Shown here: in pieces, positions 7,153 to 16,350 of the stretch
Position numbering within the stretch: the stretch's first letter is position 1
Layout of the letters: each line of letters opens with the position of its first letter
From: an uncultured Salinisphaerales bacterium
GTDB lineage: Bacteria; Pseudomonadota; Gammaproteobacteria; Nevskiales; CAJXLF01
NCBI GenBank assembly: GCA_913055805.1
Contig: CAJXLF010000013.1
Location: forward strand, 1 to 64,000
DNA length: 64,000 bases
Direction: 5' to 3'
The notes under the pieces: model-generated
Told to the model about the DNA's origin: nothing
Seen by the model: only the letters and a program-made list of their open reading frames with translations
Databases searched by the model: none
Made by a program: the position numbers and the translations under genes

Positions 7153-8193
7153 TTATTTGAGAGCCTTCAGTGCAAAGTGTTCGCGCAGGCGGAAGTATGG
7201 CCGAAACACCCACATGCCGACCACCCAGGCAAACACGGCACTGAAGCCGTCGCCGAGCCGGTTGGCGAACAGGGGGAAAACACGCCGGTCATAAAAGCGC
7301 AGGATGGGGCGGCTTTGCAGCTGGAAAAGCACATCGAAGTAGAAAAAGGTCTGCCACCAGTGCAGGCGGCTGAGGTGGCCGATGTTCATCAGCGCCTGCC
7401 AGGTGCCGCGCCAGCCGCGTTCGCGGGCGATGCTGGCGAAGCAGCGGAAATAGGGAGTCAGCAGCAGATGGCCGGCCTCGTCATGGTCGTCGTAGATGCC
7501 GGGCGCCTGCCGTACGAATTCGGGAATGTCCGATTGCTCGGCCATGACGATGAGGCCCATCAGAAGATAACGCGCCAGCAGACCCTCGCGTTCGAAACGG
7601 CGGGCCGAAGTGAGCAGGCGTCCCGGCAGGGTCACCCAGCGGCCCTGATTGTGGATGAAGTCGGCGATGCGGAAATCTTCGAAGAACGGCAGCGACTCGT
7701 CATAGCCGCCGAGTTTTTTGAAGAAGTCCCGGTGCAGCATCAAACCCTGATCGCCGTTCTGGCAGTGCCGGCGATTGAGCCGGGACTTGCCTTCCATATA
7801 GCGGTAAGTGACTTCGTGCCGGCGGCTGCTGCGCATGAAGAAAATAGGGAAGTGGCCGGCGGTAAGGTGCTGGTCGCCATCCTCGATGCGCAGATGCTTC
7901 AGCGCCTCATGCAACATCCGACGGTCCTGGATATGGCTGTCGGCATGCAGAAACAGCAGGTAATCGGCATGGGCGCGTCCGGCCGCACGGTTCATTTGCC
8001 GGCCACGCCCGGAGTCGGAAGCAATAACGGTGAGGCCGCGTGATTCTGCAATTTGTACCGTGCCGTCATCCGAGCCGCCATCAGCAATGAGAATCTCGAG
8101 ATGGATGTCCTGCTGCCCGGACAGGTCGTCCAGCAGGGCAGGCAGGTTTTTGGCCTCGTTCAGCGTCGGGATGATTATGCTGAGATCCGGCAT
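7153..8193 (-). CDS. Family 2 glycosyltransferase
   Basis: The 346-residue protein begins with the GT2 signature 'LSIIIPTLNEAKNLPALLDDL', then 'EILIADGGSDDGT', 'SGRGRQMNRA' and the DXD-like 'FLHADSH'. This resembles the subgroup TIGR04283. It is unusually long because of a C-terminal extension with hydrophobic segments (about 255-330), which may anchor it to the inner membrane. The donor and acceptor sugars are unknown. It is the last gene of a tight minus-strand series (SYLF protein, YheT, lipase, this gene) with gaps of 10-14 bp, so a role in envelope glycolipid or lipid turnover is an inference. Confidence 0.85.
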   Translation of the reverse strand: MPDLSIIIPTLNEAKNLPALLDDLSGQQDIHLEILIADGGSDDGTVQIAESRGLTVIASDSGRGRQMNRAAGRAHADYLLFLHADSHIQDRRMLHEALKHLRIEDGDQHLTAGHFPIFFMRSSRRHEVTYRYMEGKSRLNRRHCQNGDQGLMLHRDFFKKLGGYDESLPFFEDFRIADFIHNQGRWVTLPGRLLTSARRFEREGLLARYLLMGLIVMAEQSDIPEFVRQAPGIYDDHDEAGHLLLTPYFRCFASIARERGWRGTWQALMNIGHLSRLHWWQTFFYFDVLFQLQSRPILRFYDRRVFPLFANRLGDGFSAVFAWVVGMWVFRPYFRLREHFALKALK

Positions 8194-8205
8194 GCGCGGC
8201 GGGTG

Positions 8206-9171
8206 CTAGACCCCCTCCAGTTCCTGCGCCACGGTTTGCATGACCCGGCGTGACAAGGGCATTTCCAGATGACCGACCCCCGGCAGGAAGATGTTGCTGG
8301 CATTGGGATAATGCAGCACGGAGCTGGCCTGCGGCGCGACGATATTGTCATGCGGTGTGATCACCGAGGTGATGGGCACCGGGCAGTCCTGTTGCTGGTT
8401 CTTGTTGAAGGCCACGCTCCAGGGGCTCTGGTGGCGCATCTGCCGCAGGTTTTCGCCGGCCGGTGACACCATATGCGCGATCACCGTGCCTTCATGCGGC
8501 GAACCCAGCGCGATGATCTTGGCCACCTTGCCGGCACCGTCCAGCTGGTGCACGTAGATTCTGGATACCACGCCCCCCATGCTGTGTCCCACCAGTACCA
8601 CCTTGTTGCTCTCACTGTGGGCGAGCACTGCATCAACAAAGCGACTGAGTTGGCGGGCATTGTCTTCCATGCTGCCAAACAACGGTTCCAGCGAGGCGGC
8701 ATAGACCGGCCCGAAACCCTGACGACTGAGGTGCCGGGCCATGGCGCCCCAATAGCCGCGATTGCAGCAGAAACCGGGCACCAGAATGATGGGCGTGCCG
8801 GCCCCCGGTTGTAGGGGGGCGGGCGCCTGATCCACCAGCCAGCGCTCAAAGGGGAACAGGAAGGAATAACAGATTACGGTGACGTAGAACTCGCCCCACA
8901 GCAGGCGCAGCGTGCCGAGCAGGCCGAGTTGATGTTCGGGCGCGCGCGGGCTGCGGGCCAGCCAGGTCTGCAGGAAGTTGTTGCCGACGACGATCACGCG
9001 AATGCCCAGGTAAATACCCAGCATCATGAGCAGTGCAGATACCCAGGGCCAGCCATTATTCAGTAAAGCCCGGAAGCCCAGGCTGTAGGCGATGATTTCA
9101 ACCGCCAGCAGCACAAGCATGGCGCGCGCCATGTTGCCGCTCAGGGGCTGTATCTGTTCTGCCTGAGGCAT
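8206..9171 (-). CDS. Membrane-anchored alpha/beta hydrolase (triacylglycerol lipase-like)
   Basis: Starting at the ATG at 9171, the protein is 321 residues. The N-terminus carries two to three hydrophobic helices (about 15-65). The hydrolase domain follows, with 'PIILVPGFCCNRGYWGAMARHL', the nucleophile elbow GHSMGG, a probable Asp in 'ITPHDNIV' and a late His in 'LPGVGHLEM'. I prefer 9171 to the in-frame ATG at 9183 because GGGAGG lies directly before it. The elbow and oxyanion region are typical of esterases and lipases acting on acyl esters. It sits 22 bp after YheT and 12 bp before the glycosyltransferase, so it is probably in one transcript. Confidence 0.85.
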   Translation of the reverse strand: MPQAEQIQPLSGNMARAMLVLLAVEIIAYSLGFRALLNNGWPWVSALLMMLGIYLGIRVIVVGNNFLQTWLARSPRAPEHQLGLLGTLRLLWGEFYVTVICYSFLFPFERWLVDQAPAPLQPGAGTPIILVPGFCCNRGYWGAMARHLSRQGFGPVYAASLEPLFGSMEDNARQLSRFVDAVLAHSESNKVVLVGHSMGGVVSRIYVHQLDGAGKVAKIIALGSPHEGTVIAHMVSPAGENLRQMRHQSPWSVAFNKNQQQDCPVPITSVITPHDNIVAPQASSVLHYPNASNIFLPGVGHLEMPLSRRVMQTVAQELEGV

Positions 9172-9193
9172 ATTTCCTCCCATATTTGCAGAT

Positions 9194-10159
9194 TTATCCG
9201 GACAGGAAGTTCTGCAGATGCTCCGGTATGCGTTGTTCCAGCCAGTATACGGGACGGCCGCGCTTGTCGGCGGCTACAAAGGCCACATGCCCGCCATAGC
9301 GGCTGAGTTCGAGCGTGACCTGGTCCGACAGCATGCGTTCGGTGGGCACAATCACGGGTGACATGAAGGGGTCGTCGATGGCATGCAGCACCAGGGTCGG
9401 GACGCGAATGTCCTTCAGGTATTTCCCGCAGCTGGATTCTTCGTAGTAATGATGGACATCGCGGAAGCCGTGCAGCGGCGCGGTGATGGCATCGTCGTAA
9501 CTGAAGAAGTCCTGCAGCTCTTCGAGATCCGGCAGCTCGATGGGCGGCTCCATGTCAGAAAACTTGGTTTCGATGGCGCTGCGCATGTCGGTTAGCAGTT
9601 TGTTCTGGTAACCACGGGACAAGCCGCTGTTGATGGCTTTGGCCGAGATGGCCAGGTCGAAGGGCGGAGATACTGCAACCGCGGTCTTCACCGGCGCGGC
9701 TGCGCCCTGTTCGCCCATCCATTTAAGCACCACGTTGCCGCCCAGCGAGTAGCCCACCACAGCCAGCGGCGTGTCCGGCTCGCGCTTGCGCAGGGTATGA
9801 ATAAGGAAGTCCAGATCCCCGGTGTCACCGGAGTGATAACTGCGCGGCAGGCGATTGGGTTCGCCACTCTGGCCGCGGAAATTCATCAGTACGGCACGCC
9901 AGCCGCGTGTATGCGCGGCGTTCATCAGGCCACGCGCGTACTTGGATTCGATGGAGCCGGTCAGGCCATGCAGGATGACGACGATGGGGCCCGACTGCCC
10001 CAGCGTCCAGTCAATGTCGACGAAGTCGCCGTCTGGCAGGTCCAGCCGCTCACGGCGGTAATCCAGTTCCGGCTGGCGGCGCACGAGCGCCGCCCACAGG
10101 GTTTGCAGATGCGGGTTTTTAAGCCAGGGGGCGGGCCGGAAGCTGCTGTCTGCGATCAA
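9194..10159 (-). CDS. yheT: YheT-family alpha/beta hydrolase
   Basis: The 321-residue protein matches the YheT/ABHD1-like family of cytosolic hydrolases. Characteristic segments are 'PAPWLKNPHLQTLWAALVRR' at the N-terminus, 'VVILHGLTGSIESKYARGLM', 'MNFRGQSGEPNRLPRSYHSG' and the nucleophile motif GYSLGGN. Late acid and His positions are seen in 'HAIDDPFM' and 'SRYGGHVAF'. The substrate is unresolved, although carboxylesterase activity is typical. The frame opens with TTG at 10159, only 12 bp after the SYLF gene stop, with a weak ribosome-binding site, so the exact start is uncertain. Confidence 0.9.
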   Translation of the reverse strand: MIADSSFRPAPWLKNPHLQTLWAALVRRQPELDYRRERLDLPDGDFVDIDWTLGQSGPIVVILHGLTGSIESKYARGLMNAAHTRGWRAVLMNFRGQSGEPNRLPRSYHSGDTGDLDFLIHTLRKREPDTPLAVVGYSLGGNVVLKWMGEQGAAAPVKTAVAVSPPFDLAISAKAINSGLSRGYQNKLLTDMRSAIETKFSDMEPPIELPDLEELQDFFSYDDAITAPLHGFRDVHHYYEESSCGKYLKDIRVPTLVLHAIDDPFMSPVIVPTERMLSDQVTLELSRYGGHVAFVAADKRGRPVYWLEQRIPEHLQNFLSG

Positions 10160-10171
10160 CGATATGGCGCG

Positions 10172-10861
10172 CTAGCGAGCCGGGGAGAAGCGTTCCAGGG
10201 TGCGCACGAAATCACGGCCGGCGCCGGGCATGTTATTGCGGTTCGTGCTGCTGAAGAGCTGATGCGGGCCCACATTGCGGTCGTTGTAGAAATCCGCGTT
10301 GGCGGTGTCGTCAATGGCCAGCGAGGCGCCTTCAGCGGATACGCCGGCAAACAGGCCGCGTGAACGCGAGTAGGAATAGGCTTCCGCTTCAAAGCGGATA
10401 TCGGTGGCGGCTTCGGCAGCACGTCCCACGGGGCCGGCGGCAATGGAGACGTCGGCGCCCAGGGTGATCTTGCCGCTGGTGATGCGGTCAATGCTCTCGC
10501 GGCTCTTGAAGACCAGAATCAGGTCGGTAGAGGAAGCGCCGATCTGAAAGCCCACGCTGGCACCGGTCAGGGTCATGAAGGAGGGATTGCTCCACTTGCC
10601 GTCACGCGTGCGGACGGCAATCAGGCCTTCGCCACGGCGGCCGCCGAAAATGAAACCGACCTTGAGTACGTCGGGAATCACGGCAATGGCATAGGCCTGT
10701 TCAAGCAGCTTCGGCGGTATGGCTGACTCCGGAATGGTGGCCAGCTCGCGCAGAACCACGGCCGCGTCCGAGGCCTTTTCTTCTTCACTGATCCCGGCCT
10801 GGGCCGTCAGTGGCAGCAGCAGTGCGAGGCCCAGAAGAATAGATTTTTTCAGCAGCATCAT
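10172..10861 (-). CDS. SYLF (YSC84-like) lipid-binding domain protein, periplasmic
   Basis: The 229-residue protein has an N-terminal signal peptide ('LLKKSILLGLALLLPLTAQA', cleavage near residue 22) followed by a SYLF/YSC84 domain. Typical blocks are 'PPKLLEQAYAIAVIPDVLKV', 'FIFGGRRGEGLIAVR', 'WSNPSFMTLTGASVGFQIG' and 'LVFKSRESIDRI'. SYLF proteins in eukaryotes bind phosphoinositides; the bacterial ones are secreted proteins of unclear role. It is the upstream member of the SYLF-YheT-lipase-GT2 series. The context suggests an envelope lipid function, which is inference. Confidence 0.85.
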   Translation of the reverse strand: MMLLKKSILLGLALLLPLTAQAGISEEEKASDAAVVLRELATIPESAIPPKLLEQAYAIAVIPDVLKVGFIFGGRRGEGLIAVRTRDGKWSNPSFMTLTGASVGFQIGASSTDLILVFKSRESIDRITSGKITLGADVSIAAGPVGRAAEAATDIRFEAEAYSYSRSRGLFAGVSAEGASLAIDDTANADFYNDRNVGPHQLFSSTNRNNMPGAGRDFVRTLERFSPAR

Positions 10862-10992
10862 CGCTCAATCCTTGTCCATTGTGCCGGGAGACAGATCCCC
10901 CGGGAATTGTGTCGCCATTATAGGCGTTACGCTGAGAACCGCCATACGGCTCGAGTTTGTGACAGCAGTTACAGGCCTTGGTTCATCGCCCC

Positions 10993-12285
10993 TCAGGGGC
11001 TTTCCACACCAGGCAGGGTGAGACTGAGCGCAGGCCAGTACGTGATCAACAGTACGGCGGCAAACAGTATGAAGAAATAAGGCAGCGTCGCCCGGTACAG
11101 CTCCAGTACCGGACGGTTGAAACGGTAGCTGGCGATGAACAGGTTCATGCCCACCGGCGGGGTAAAGTAGCCAATCTGCATATTGGCCAGGAATACGATG
11201 CCAAGGTGCAGGGGGTGGATGCCATAACCCACGGCAATTGGCAGGATGATGGGCACTACGATGACCAGGGCGGCGAAGATATCCAGCAGCATGCCCAGCG
11301 CCAGCAGGAAGAGATTGAGCAGCAACAGGAAGGTCCACTTGCTGTCGATCTGACTGCGAATGATTTCGAACAGCTTCTGCGGAATTTCGGCATCCAGCAA
11401 CAGATTGGTGGAGGCCAGCGAAGCGCCCAGAATCACCAGAATGCCACCGACCAGCAGCATGGACTCACGCATGACTTCCGGCAGGCGGCGCCAGGCTATT
11501 TCACGCTTGATCAGCACTTCCACCACGAATACATACAGCGCCGTGACGGCCGCGGCCTCCGAGATCGCGAAATAGCCGCTGTAGATGCCGCCCAGAATGA
11601 CAAATGGCAGGGGAATCTCCCAGATGGATTCCCGAATGGCGGCGACGGTCTTGCCGGCGTCGAAGGGCAGGATGTTGTTCGGCAGGTTACGGCTCTTGAA
11701 AGCAGCGTAGACCGATAACAGGAACAGCATGGTCAGACCGGGCAACACGCCGGCCAGGAACAGTTCGTCGATGCTGACCGCCGGACCGACATTGAGCTGC
11801 TGCGCCACCACGCCGTAGAGAATCAGCGGCAGGGAGGGCGCAAACAGCAGGCCCAGGCTGCCGGAGGTGGTGATGAGGCCGAGGTTGAAGCGTTCCGGGT
11901 AGCCGGCTTCTTTCAGCGCCGGATAGATCAGGGCGCCCAGTGCAACGATGGTGACGCCGGAGGCGCCGGTGAGGGCGGTAAACAGGGCGCAGGCGGTCAG
12001 CGCCACAATGGCCAGGCCGCCCGGCATCCAGCCGAGCAGGGCATTGGTCAGACGCACCAGGCGCTGCGGTGCGCCACTCTCGCCCAGCACATAGCCGGCA
12101 AAGGTAAACAGGGGAATGGCCAGCAGCACCGGCATCTCGGCCAGCCGGTAGAGTTCAATGCCGATCACCGAGGGGTCGATTTCGGCGTTCTGGTAGCCCA
12201 CGATCGCACTGGCCGCGATCAGGGCAAATAGCGGCGCGCCCAGCAGGGCGAGTAACAGCAACAGAAGCGGCAGCATTGCGCTCAT
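10993..12285 (-). CDS. dctM: TRAP transporter large permease subunit DctM
   Basis: DctM is the 12-TM subunit of tripartite ATP-independent periplasmic transporters, which import organic acids and similar solutes with a sodium gradient. The 430-residue frame starts at 12285 and overlaps the dctQ stop in ATGA, which decides the start. Conserved features are 'LLALLGAPLFALIAAS', 'EMPVLLAIPLFTFAGYVLGESG', 'GASGVTIVALGALIYPAL' and 'QIGYFTPPVGMNLFIASY' near the C-terminus. It is the last gene of dctP-dctQ-dctM. The ligand cannot be inferred from this subunit. Confidence 0.93.
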   Translation of the reverse strand: MSAMLPLLLLLLALLGAPLFALIAASAIVGYQNAEIDPSVIGIELYRLAEMPVLLAIPLFTFAGYVLGESGAPQRLVRLTNALLGWMPGGLAIVALTACALFTALTGASGVTIVALGALIYPALKEAGYPERFNLGLITTSGSLGLLFAPSLPLILYGVVAQQLNVGPAVSIDELFLAGVLPGLTMLFLLSVYAAFKSRNLPNNILPFDAGKTVAAIRESIWEIPLPFVILGGIYSGYFAISEAAAVTALYVFVVEVLIKREIAWRRLPEVMRESMLLVGGILVILGASLASTNLLLDAEIPQKLFEIIRSQIDSKWTFLLLLNLFLLALGMLLDIFAALVIVVPIILPIAVGYGIHPLHLGIVFLANMQIGYFTPPVGMNLFIASYRFNRPVLELYRATLPYFFILFAAVLLITYWPALSLTLPGVESP

Positions 12286-12788
12286 GGTTTCTGCTCCGCT
12301 GCCGCGGGCTGACGCAAAAGCAAGGCCGCATAGATGAGATATCGCAGGCTCATGAGGCTGAAGGCAAAGGGAATGATCGACGCCAGCATCGCCGTGGGCA
12401 GGTTGGCGGCGCCGCGTCCGCCGTAATCCCATTCGCTGAGTACGAACTGGCCGGCATACCAGGCCACGCCCGCGCAGACGGCGGCGGTGAACAGGCCGGT
12501 GATGATACGGCTGATCTGCAACAGACGCGGACTCATCACGGGGCTGAGCACATCAATCACAATATGCTTGTTGCCGCGACTGGCAGCCAGCGCACCGAGC
12601 ATACCCAGCCACAGCACCATGACCCGCAGCAGCGGGTCGGCCCAGGTAAAGCCGCCGTCGAAGAAATTACGCAGGAATATCTGGGCGCAGGCCAGCAGAA
12701 TCATGCCGCCGAGCAGGCTGGCGAGCAGGGTATCTTCGGCGCGGTGCAGCCAGCGTAGCGCAGGGTGCTCGGACGACGCTTGTTGCAT
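12282..12788 (-). CDS. dctQ: TRAP transporter small permease subunit DctQ
   Basis: The 168-residue, four-helix membrane protein has the DctQ layout: a short cytoplasmic start, helices near 19-38, 52-72, 92-115 and 132-150, and the family motif 'ADPLLRVMVLWLGMLGALAA' after the first helix. DctQ helps position the substrate-binding protein on the large permease. Its stop overlaps the dctM start by four bases and its ATG lies 5 bp after dctP, so the three are one operon. Confidence 0.9.
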   Translation of the reverse strand: MQQASSEHPALRWLHRAEDTLLASLLGGMILLACAQIFLRNFFDGGFTWADPLLRVMVLWLGMLGALAASRGNKHIVIDVLSPVMSPRLLQISRIITGLFTAAVCAGVAWYAGQFVLSEWDYGGRGAANLPTAMLASIIPFAFSLMSLRYLIYAALLLRQPAAAEQKP

Positions 12789-12793
12789 GAGAC

Positions 12794-13813
12794 TTACTGG
12801 TTGCGGAAGCCTTCCAGGGTGTCGCGGATATCCGCCAGCAGGGACGGTGTGTACAGCTGGTCGTCCTTGTGCTCGGCGATGGCCTCCTCAGCCATGCGGT
12901 TCAACTCGGAGACGCTTTCCGCGGGTAACTGGTTGAAGCGGATATCCTGATTGGCGAGCGCTTCGCGCGCCTTGATGTTGTCGGCGCGGTTGATGGCATT
13001 GAGCTTCTTGAAGGTCTCGCCCATGCTGGCGCGCACCACGGCCTGGTCCCCGGCGCTGAGCTTGTTGAAAGCCTTGGCGTCGATGACCAGTACGCCCATG
13101 ATGTAGGTCAGCGGTACGGTCAGTATGCTGTCCAGTTTGGTATGCCACTGGAAGGCAATGGCTGCAGTGGGGATGGTGGCGACCGTATCGATCAGGCCGG
13201 TCTGCAGGCCGGTATAGACATCCGGGAACGGCAGCGGCACCGGCGTAACGCCCAGCTTCTTGATCATGGTCTCGTTGATGGGGTCGTTTTCCGGTACCCA
13301 GACCTTCTTGCCGCCGAGGTCGTCGAAGGTGGTGACGTCGCCTTGCGACATCAGGTAGGTGAAACCCCCTTCACTGAAGCCGACCGGCACCAGTCCGGCG
13401 CTTTCCAGACCCTGGGCGAACTTCTGGTCATAGCGTTCGCGCACATAATCGATTTCCTCGTAGCTGCGGAACAGCATGGGCAGGCTGAGAATCCCGGCAT
13501 CCGGGTAGATTTCCGACAGACTGGTCGAGGTGACCGCACCGCCCTGCAGCTGACCGGCGCGCATCTTGCGGTACACCGCCTGGTCGTTGCCCATGACGCC
13601 GCCCGGGTAGAACTTGAGCTTGACCCGGCCTTCGGTTTTTTTCTCGATTTCAGCCGCGCCCGCCTTCATTTCCTGCATCCAGCGGGTACCGTCCGGAGCC
13701 AGGGTGGCGATCTTGAAGGTGGCGGCTTGCACGGCCGGCGCAGACAGGCACAGGGTGGCGGCCGTGAACAGGCCGGTCAGTATTTTCTGGGAATGGCGCA
13801 TCATGGGGAGCAT
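12794..13813 (-). CDS. dctP: TRAP transporter substrate-binding protein DctP
   Basis: The 339-residue periplasmic receptor has a signal peptide of about 30 residues ('LFTAATLCLSAPAVQA') and the DctP fold. Family blocks are 'FKIATLAPDGTRWMQEMKAG', 'VKLKFYPGGVMGNDQAV', 'GQLQGGAVTSTSLSEIYPD', 'FSEGGFTYLMS' and 'VYTGLQTGLIDTVATIPTA'. The opening 'TLAPDGTRW' is typical of the DctP branch that often occurs with a TatT protein. It starts the dctPQM operon, and a TatT-like lipoprotein gene lies immediately upstream in the same direction. The ligand is unknown. Confidence 0.92.
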   Translation of the reverse strand: MLPMMRHSQKILTGLFTAATLCLSAPAVQAATFKIATLAPDGTRWMQEMKAGAAEIEKKTEGRVKLKFYPGGVMGNDQAVYRKMRAGQLQGGAVTSTSLSEIYPDAGILSLPMLFRSYEEIDYVRERYDQKFAQGLESAGLVPVGFSEGGFTYLMSQGDVTTFDDLGGKKVWVPENDPINETMIKKLGVTPVPLPFPDVYTGLQTGLIDTVATIPTAAIAFQWHTKLDSILTVPLTYIMGVLVIDAKAFNKLSAGDQAVVRASMGETFKKLNAINRADNIKAREALANQDIRFNQLPAESVSELNRMAEEAIAEHKDDQLYTPSLLADIRDTLEGFRNQ

Positions 13814-13895
13814 GCCGGGTCTCTGTTAAAGCATAACTGGGCAGGCATTCTAACTGCCTGCGCGTTTAAAGTCTGTGACGGCCGCCTGAGCGGCG

Positions 13896-14747
13896 CTAGA
13901 AAAAGTCAGCGCTTTCGGCCAAAAGTTCCCTGGCTTCCTGTTGGGCCAGCACATTACTCAGGGTCAGGTCACCCTGTTTGGGCTCGGCCTCGATGACTTC
14001 CTTGAGCAGTTTGTCATGCAGGCTCTGATCAAAGATGAGCCGTGCATATTGCTTGGCGAACATGACCTTGGCGATCAGGTTCTTGCCCTCGGAAAGATCT
14101 ATCGCGCGCTCGAAGTGAGCACGTGCGGTTTCCGGCTTGCCGCCCATGGCCGGCGGGATCTGGGAAGCCAGCACGCCCAGGTAGATAAACGTGCTGCCGT
14201 GGTCGTACGAGGGGTCAAGGTTGGCAATATGTTCCATGATCGCCTCCAGCTTCGGTACCTCGGCAATGGCATTCCAGTCTTCACTGTTCAGCTGCAGCCA
14301 GGTCGCCCAGGTGGTGGCGAAGGGATAGAGCAGGGGGATGTCGTCTTCATCCAGGTCCAGCAGCTCTTCGCGGAAGATCTCGATGGGTTCGTCCAGTACT
14401 TCGCAGAGATCATCGAACTCCAGACACAGGCCGCGGCGCGCATAGTCATAGGCGCGATCCATGAGCTGTTTCTGCCGGTCGGTATTGTCCACGAAGAATC
14501 CGGCATAGAAGCTGTACAGGCGTCCGCCGCCGACGGCGAGTTCCGGCACTTCGGGGCTACTGGCAATCAGGCCGTCGATAGTCACCAGATAAGCGGGCAG
14601 GGCGTTCTGCACAATCTCCAGGTCGTGATGGCTGAGCAGACCGCTGCTGAGGCCTTCCGCCAGGCGCTTGGTAGCCGCATTCATTGCGCTGCCCGGGCAG
14701 GCCGTGAGGCCCAGACACAAGGCCAGTATTATCAGGGGACGGAACAT
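13896..14747 (-). CDS. TRAP transporter TatT-like component, lipoprotein
   Basis: Counted from the Met at 14747 the protein is 283 residues, with a lipoprotein signal peptide ending in 'LGLTAC' (Cys about 16). The mature part is helical and TPR-like. It includes 'GGGRLYSFYAGFFVDNTDRQ', a mid-protein 'ATTWATWLQLNSEDWNAIAEVP' region (read in pieces) and 'FERAIDLSEGKNLIAKVMFAKQYA'. This matches the TatT (TRAP-associated TPR) family described from Treponema, which assembles into a trimer and binds the DctP subunit. The longer upstream start at 14807 would spoil the lipoprotein signal, so 14747 is preferred. Its position just before dctP supports the call. Confidence 0.85.
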   Translation of the reverse strand: MFRPLIILALCLGLTACPGSAMNAATKRLAEGLSSGLLSHHDLEIVQNALPAYLVTIDGLIASSPEVPELAVGGGRLYSFYAGFFVDNTDRQKQLMDRAYDYARRGLCLEFDDLCEVLDEPIEIFREELLDLDEDDIPLLYPFATTWATWLQLNSEDWNAIAEVPKLEAIMEHIANLDPSYDHGSTFIYLGVLASQIPPAMGGKPETARAHFERAIDLSEGKNLIAKVMFAKQYARLIFDQSLHDKLLKEVIEAEPKQGDLTLSNVLAQQEARELLAESADFF

Positions 14748-14863
14748 GTGCGCCTCTGCCGTATGAAAGGTGGTGCGTTGGTATTTTTGACAAGCGTGGC
14801 AGATCACGGGTAGCGCGTCTACCTCGGGTCAGGGGTTAACCCGGGGTGGCCGGGAGCGGTAAA

Positions 14864-16261
14864 ATGATCGATTCCTTGCTTATCAGGCCTTTTATGACCG
14901 CTGCTACGGATTCCTCCCTGCACAATGAACTGCCCGCCCGCGTGGGTTTCGTCAGCCTGGGCTGTCCCAAGGCGCTGGTGGATTCCGAACGCATCCTGAC
15001 CCAGTTACGGGTGGAAGGCTACGAAATCGTGCCCAGCTATGATGCCGCCGACGTGGTGGTGGTCAATACCTGCGGCTTTATCGATGCGGCAGTGGAGGAG
15101 TCACTGGATGCCATCGGCGAGGCGCTGGAAGAAAACGGCAAGGTCGTGGTCACAGGCTGCCTGGGCGCGCGTCGGGAAATGATCGAACAGGCCCATCCAG
15201 GCGTGCTGAGCATCAGTGGGCCGCAGGACTATGCTTCGGTGATGTCGGCCGTGCACAAGGCGGTGCCACCCAGACGCGACCCTTATCTTGATCTGCTGCC
15301 GGCGCCCAGGGCGGGCGAGGGCATCAAGCTGACGCCCAAACATTACGCCTACCTGAAGATTTCCGAGGGCTGCAATCATCGATGCAGTTTCTGCATCATT
15401 CCGTCCATGCGTGGCGACCTGGTGAGCCGGCCGATTGATGATGTGCTGGGCGAGGCCGAGCGGTTACTGGCCAGCGGTACCAGAGAGCTGCTGGTGATTT
15501 CCCAGGACACCAGCGCCTACGGGGTGGATACCCGCTATGTGGAACGGCAGTGGCGGGATGAAACCTGGCGCACGCGCTTCCAGGATCTTTGCCGGGCGCT
15601 GGGCGAGTTGACGGATCAGCACAATGCCTGGGCGCGGCTGCACTACGTTTATCCCTATCCGCATGTGGACGAAATCGTGCCGCTGATGGCCGAAGGCCGT
15701 TTGCTGCCGTATCTGGATATTCCGTTTCAGCATGCCAGCCCGCGTATTCTCAAGCTGATGAAGCGGCCCGCGCATGCCCAGAACAATCTGGAGCGTATCC
15801 GGGCCTGGCGGGAAATCTGCCCTGAACTGACTATCCGCAGTACGTTTATTGTCGGGTTTCCCGGCGAAACCGAAGAGGAATTCGAATCCCTGCTGGCTTT
15901 CCTGGACGCGGCGCAACTGGACCGGGTGGGTTGTTTTACCTATTCACCGGTAAACGGCGCCGCGGCCAATGAACTGCCGCATGCGATGCCCGAAGAGATC
16001 AAGCAGGAACGCCAGGCGCGTTTCATGCAAGTGCAGGCCGAAATCAGCGCCGCGCGGCTGGCGGCCAGGGTCGGGCGTGAAATGACTGTGCTGGTGGACG
16101 AGCTGGCCGAAGGGGGTGCGGTGGCCCGCAGTGCCGCAGATGCGCCGGAGATTGACGGGCAGGTCTGGATCGAGGGCGGCGACGGTCTGCGTCCGGGGCA
16201 GTTCGTGAATGTGCGGATTACGGCCGCCGATGAACACGATCTGGCGGCGGAAATGATCTGA
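14864..16261 (+). CDS. rimO: Ribosomal protein uS12 methylthiotransferase RimO
   Basis: RimO is a radical-SAM enzyme that methylthiolates an aspartate of ribosomal protein S12. The 465-residue reading has the three expected parts. The N-terminal UPF0004 domain begins '[20 protein letters not shown]' with cysteines in 'VVNTCGF' and 'TGCLGARR'. The radical-SAM cluster motif is '[16 protein letters not shown]'. A C-terminal TRAM domain carries '[19 protein letters not shown]'. I chose the ATG at 14864 because GGGAG precedes it by seven bases; the ATG at 14894 remains possible. It is transcribed alone, divergently from the tatT-dctPQM group. Confidence 0.96.
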   Translation: MIDSLLIRPFMTAATDSSLHNELPARVGFVSLGCPKALVDSERILTQLRVEGYEIVPSYDAADVVVVNTCGFIDAAVEESLDAIGEALEENGKVVVTGCLGARREMIEQAHPGVLSISGPQDYASVMSAVHKAVPPRRDPYLDLLPAPRAGEGIKLTPKHYAYLKISEGCNHRCSFCIIPSMRGDLVSRPIDDVLGEAERLLASGTRELLVISQDTSAYGVDTRYVERQWRDETWRTRFQDLCRALGELTDQHNAWARLHYVYPYPHVDEIVPLMAEGRLLPYLDIPFQHASPRILKLMKRPAHAQNNLERIRAWREICPELTIRSTFIVGFPGETEEEFESLLAFLDAAQLDRVGCFTYSPVNGAAANELPHAMPEEIKQERQARFMQVQAEISAARLAARVGREMTVLVDELAEGGAVARSAADAPEIDGQVWIEGGDGLRPGQFVNVRITAADEHDLAAEMI

Positions 16262-16271
16262 AGTCAGCATC

Positions 16272-16342
16272 ATTCCCGTGAAAGCGGGAATGGAGCTTTG
16301 CTGAAGGGATGGATTCCGGATAGCCCTTCGGCCTTCCGGAAT
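16272..16342. repeat. REP-like palindromic repeat at a convergent junction
   Basis: Two inverted repeats lie in tandem: ATTCCCG-TGAAAG-CGGGAAT (16272-16291), and ATTCCGG (16313-16319) facing CCGGAAT (16336-16342) across a TAGCCCTTCGGCC-type loop. The pattern 'attcccg...cgggaat...ccggaatgacg' is typical of dispersed intergenic palindromes in many bacteria. It sits between the 3' ends of rimO and the LolA-like gene and could end transcription from both sides. Confidence 0.65.
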
Positions 16343-16350
16343 GACGAAGT

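Noticed and set aside
10993-12432. N-terminal extension of dctM by 49 codons
   Set aside because: The extension is antisense-like and overlaps dctQ by 150 bases. The ATG at 12285, overlapping the dctQ stop, starts the conserved first helix.
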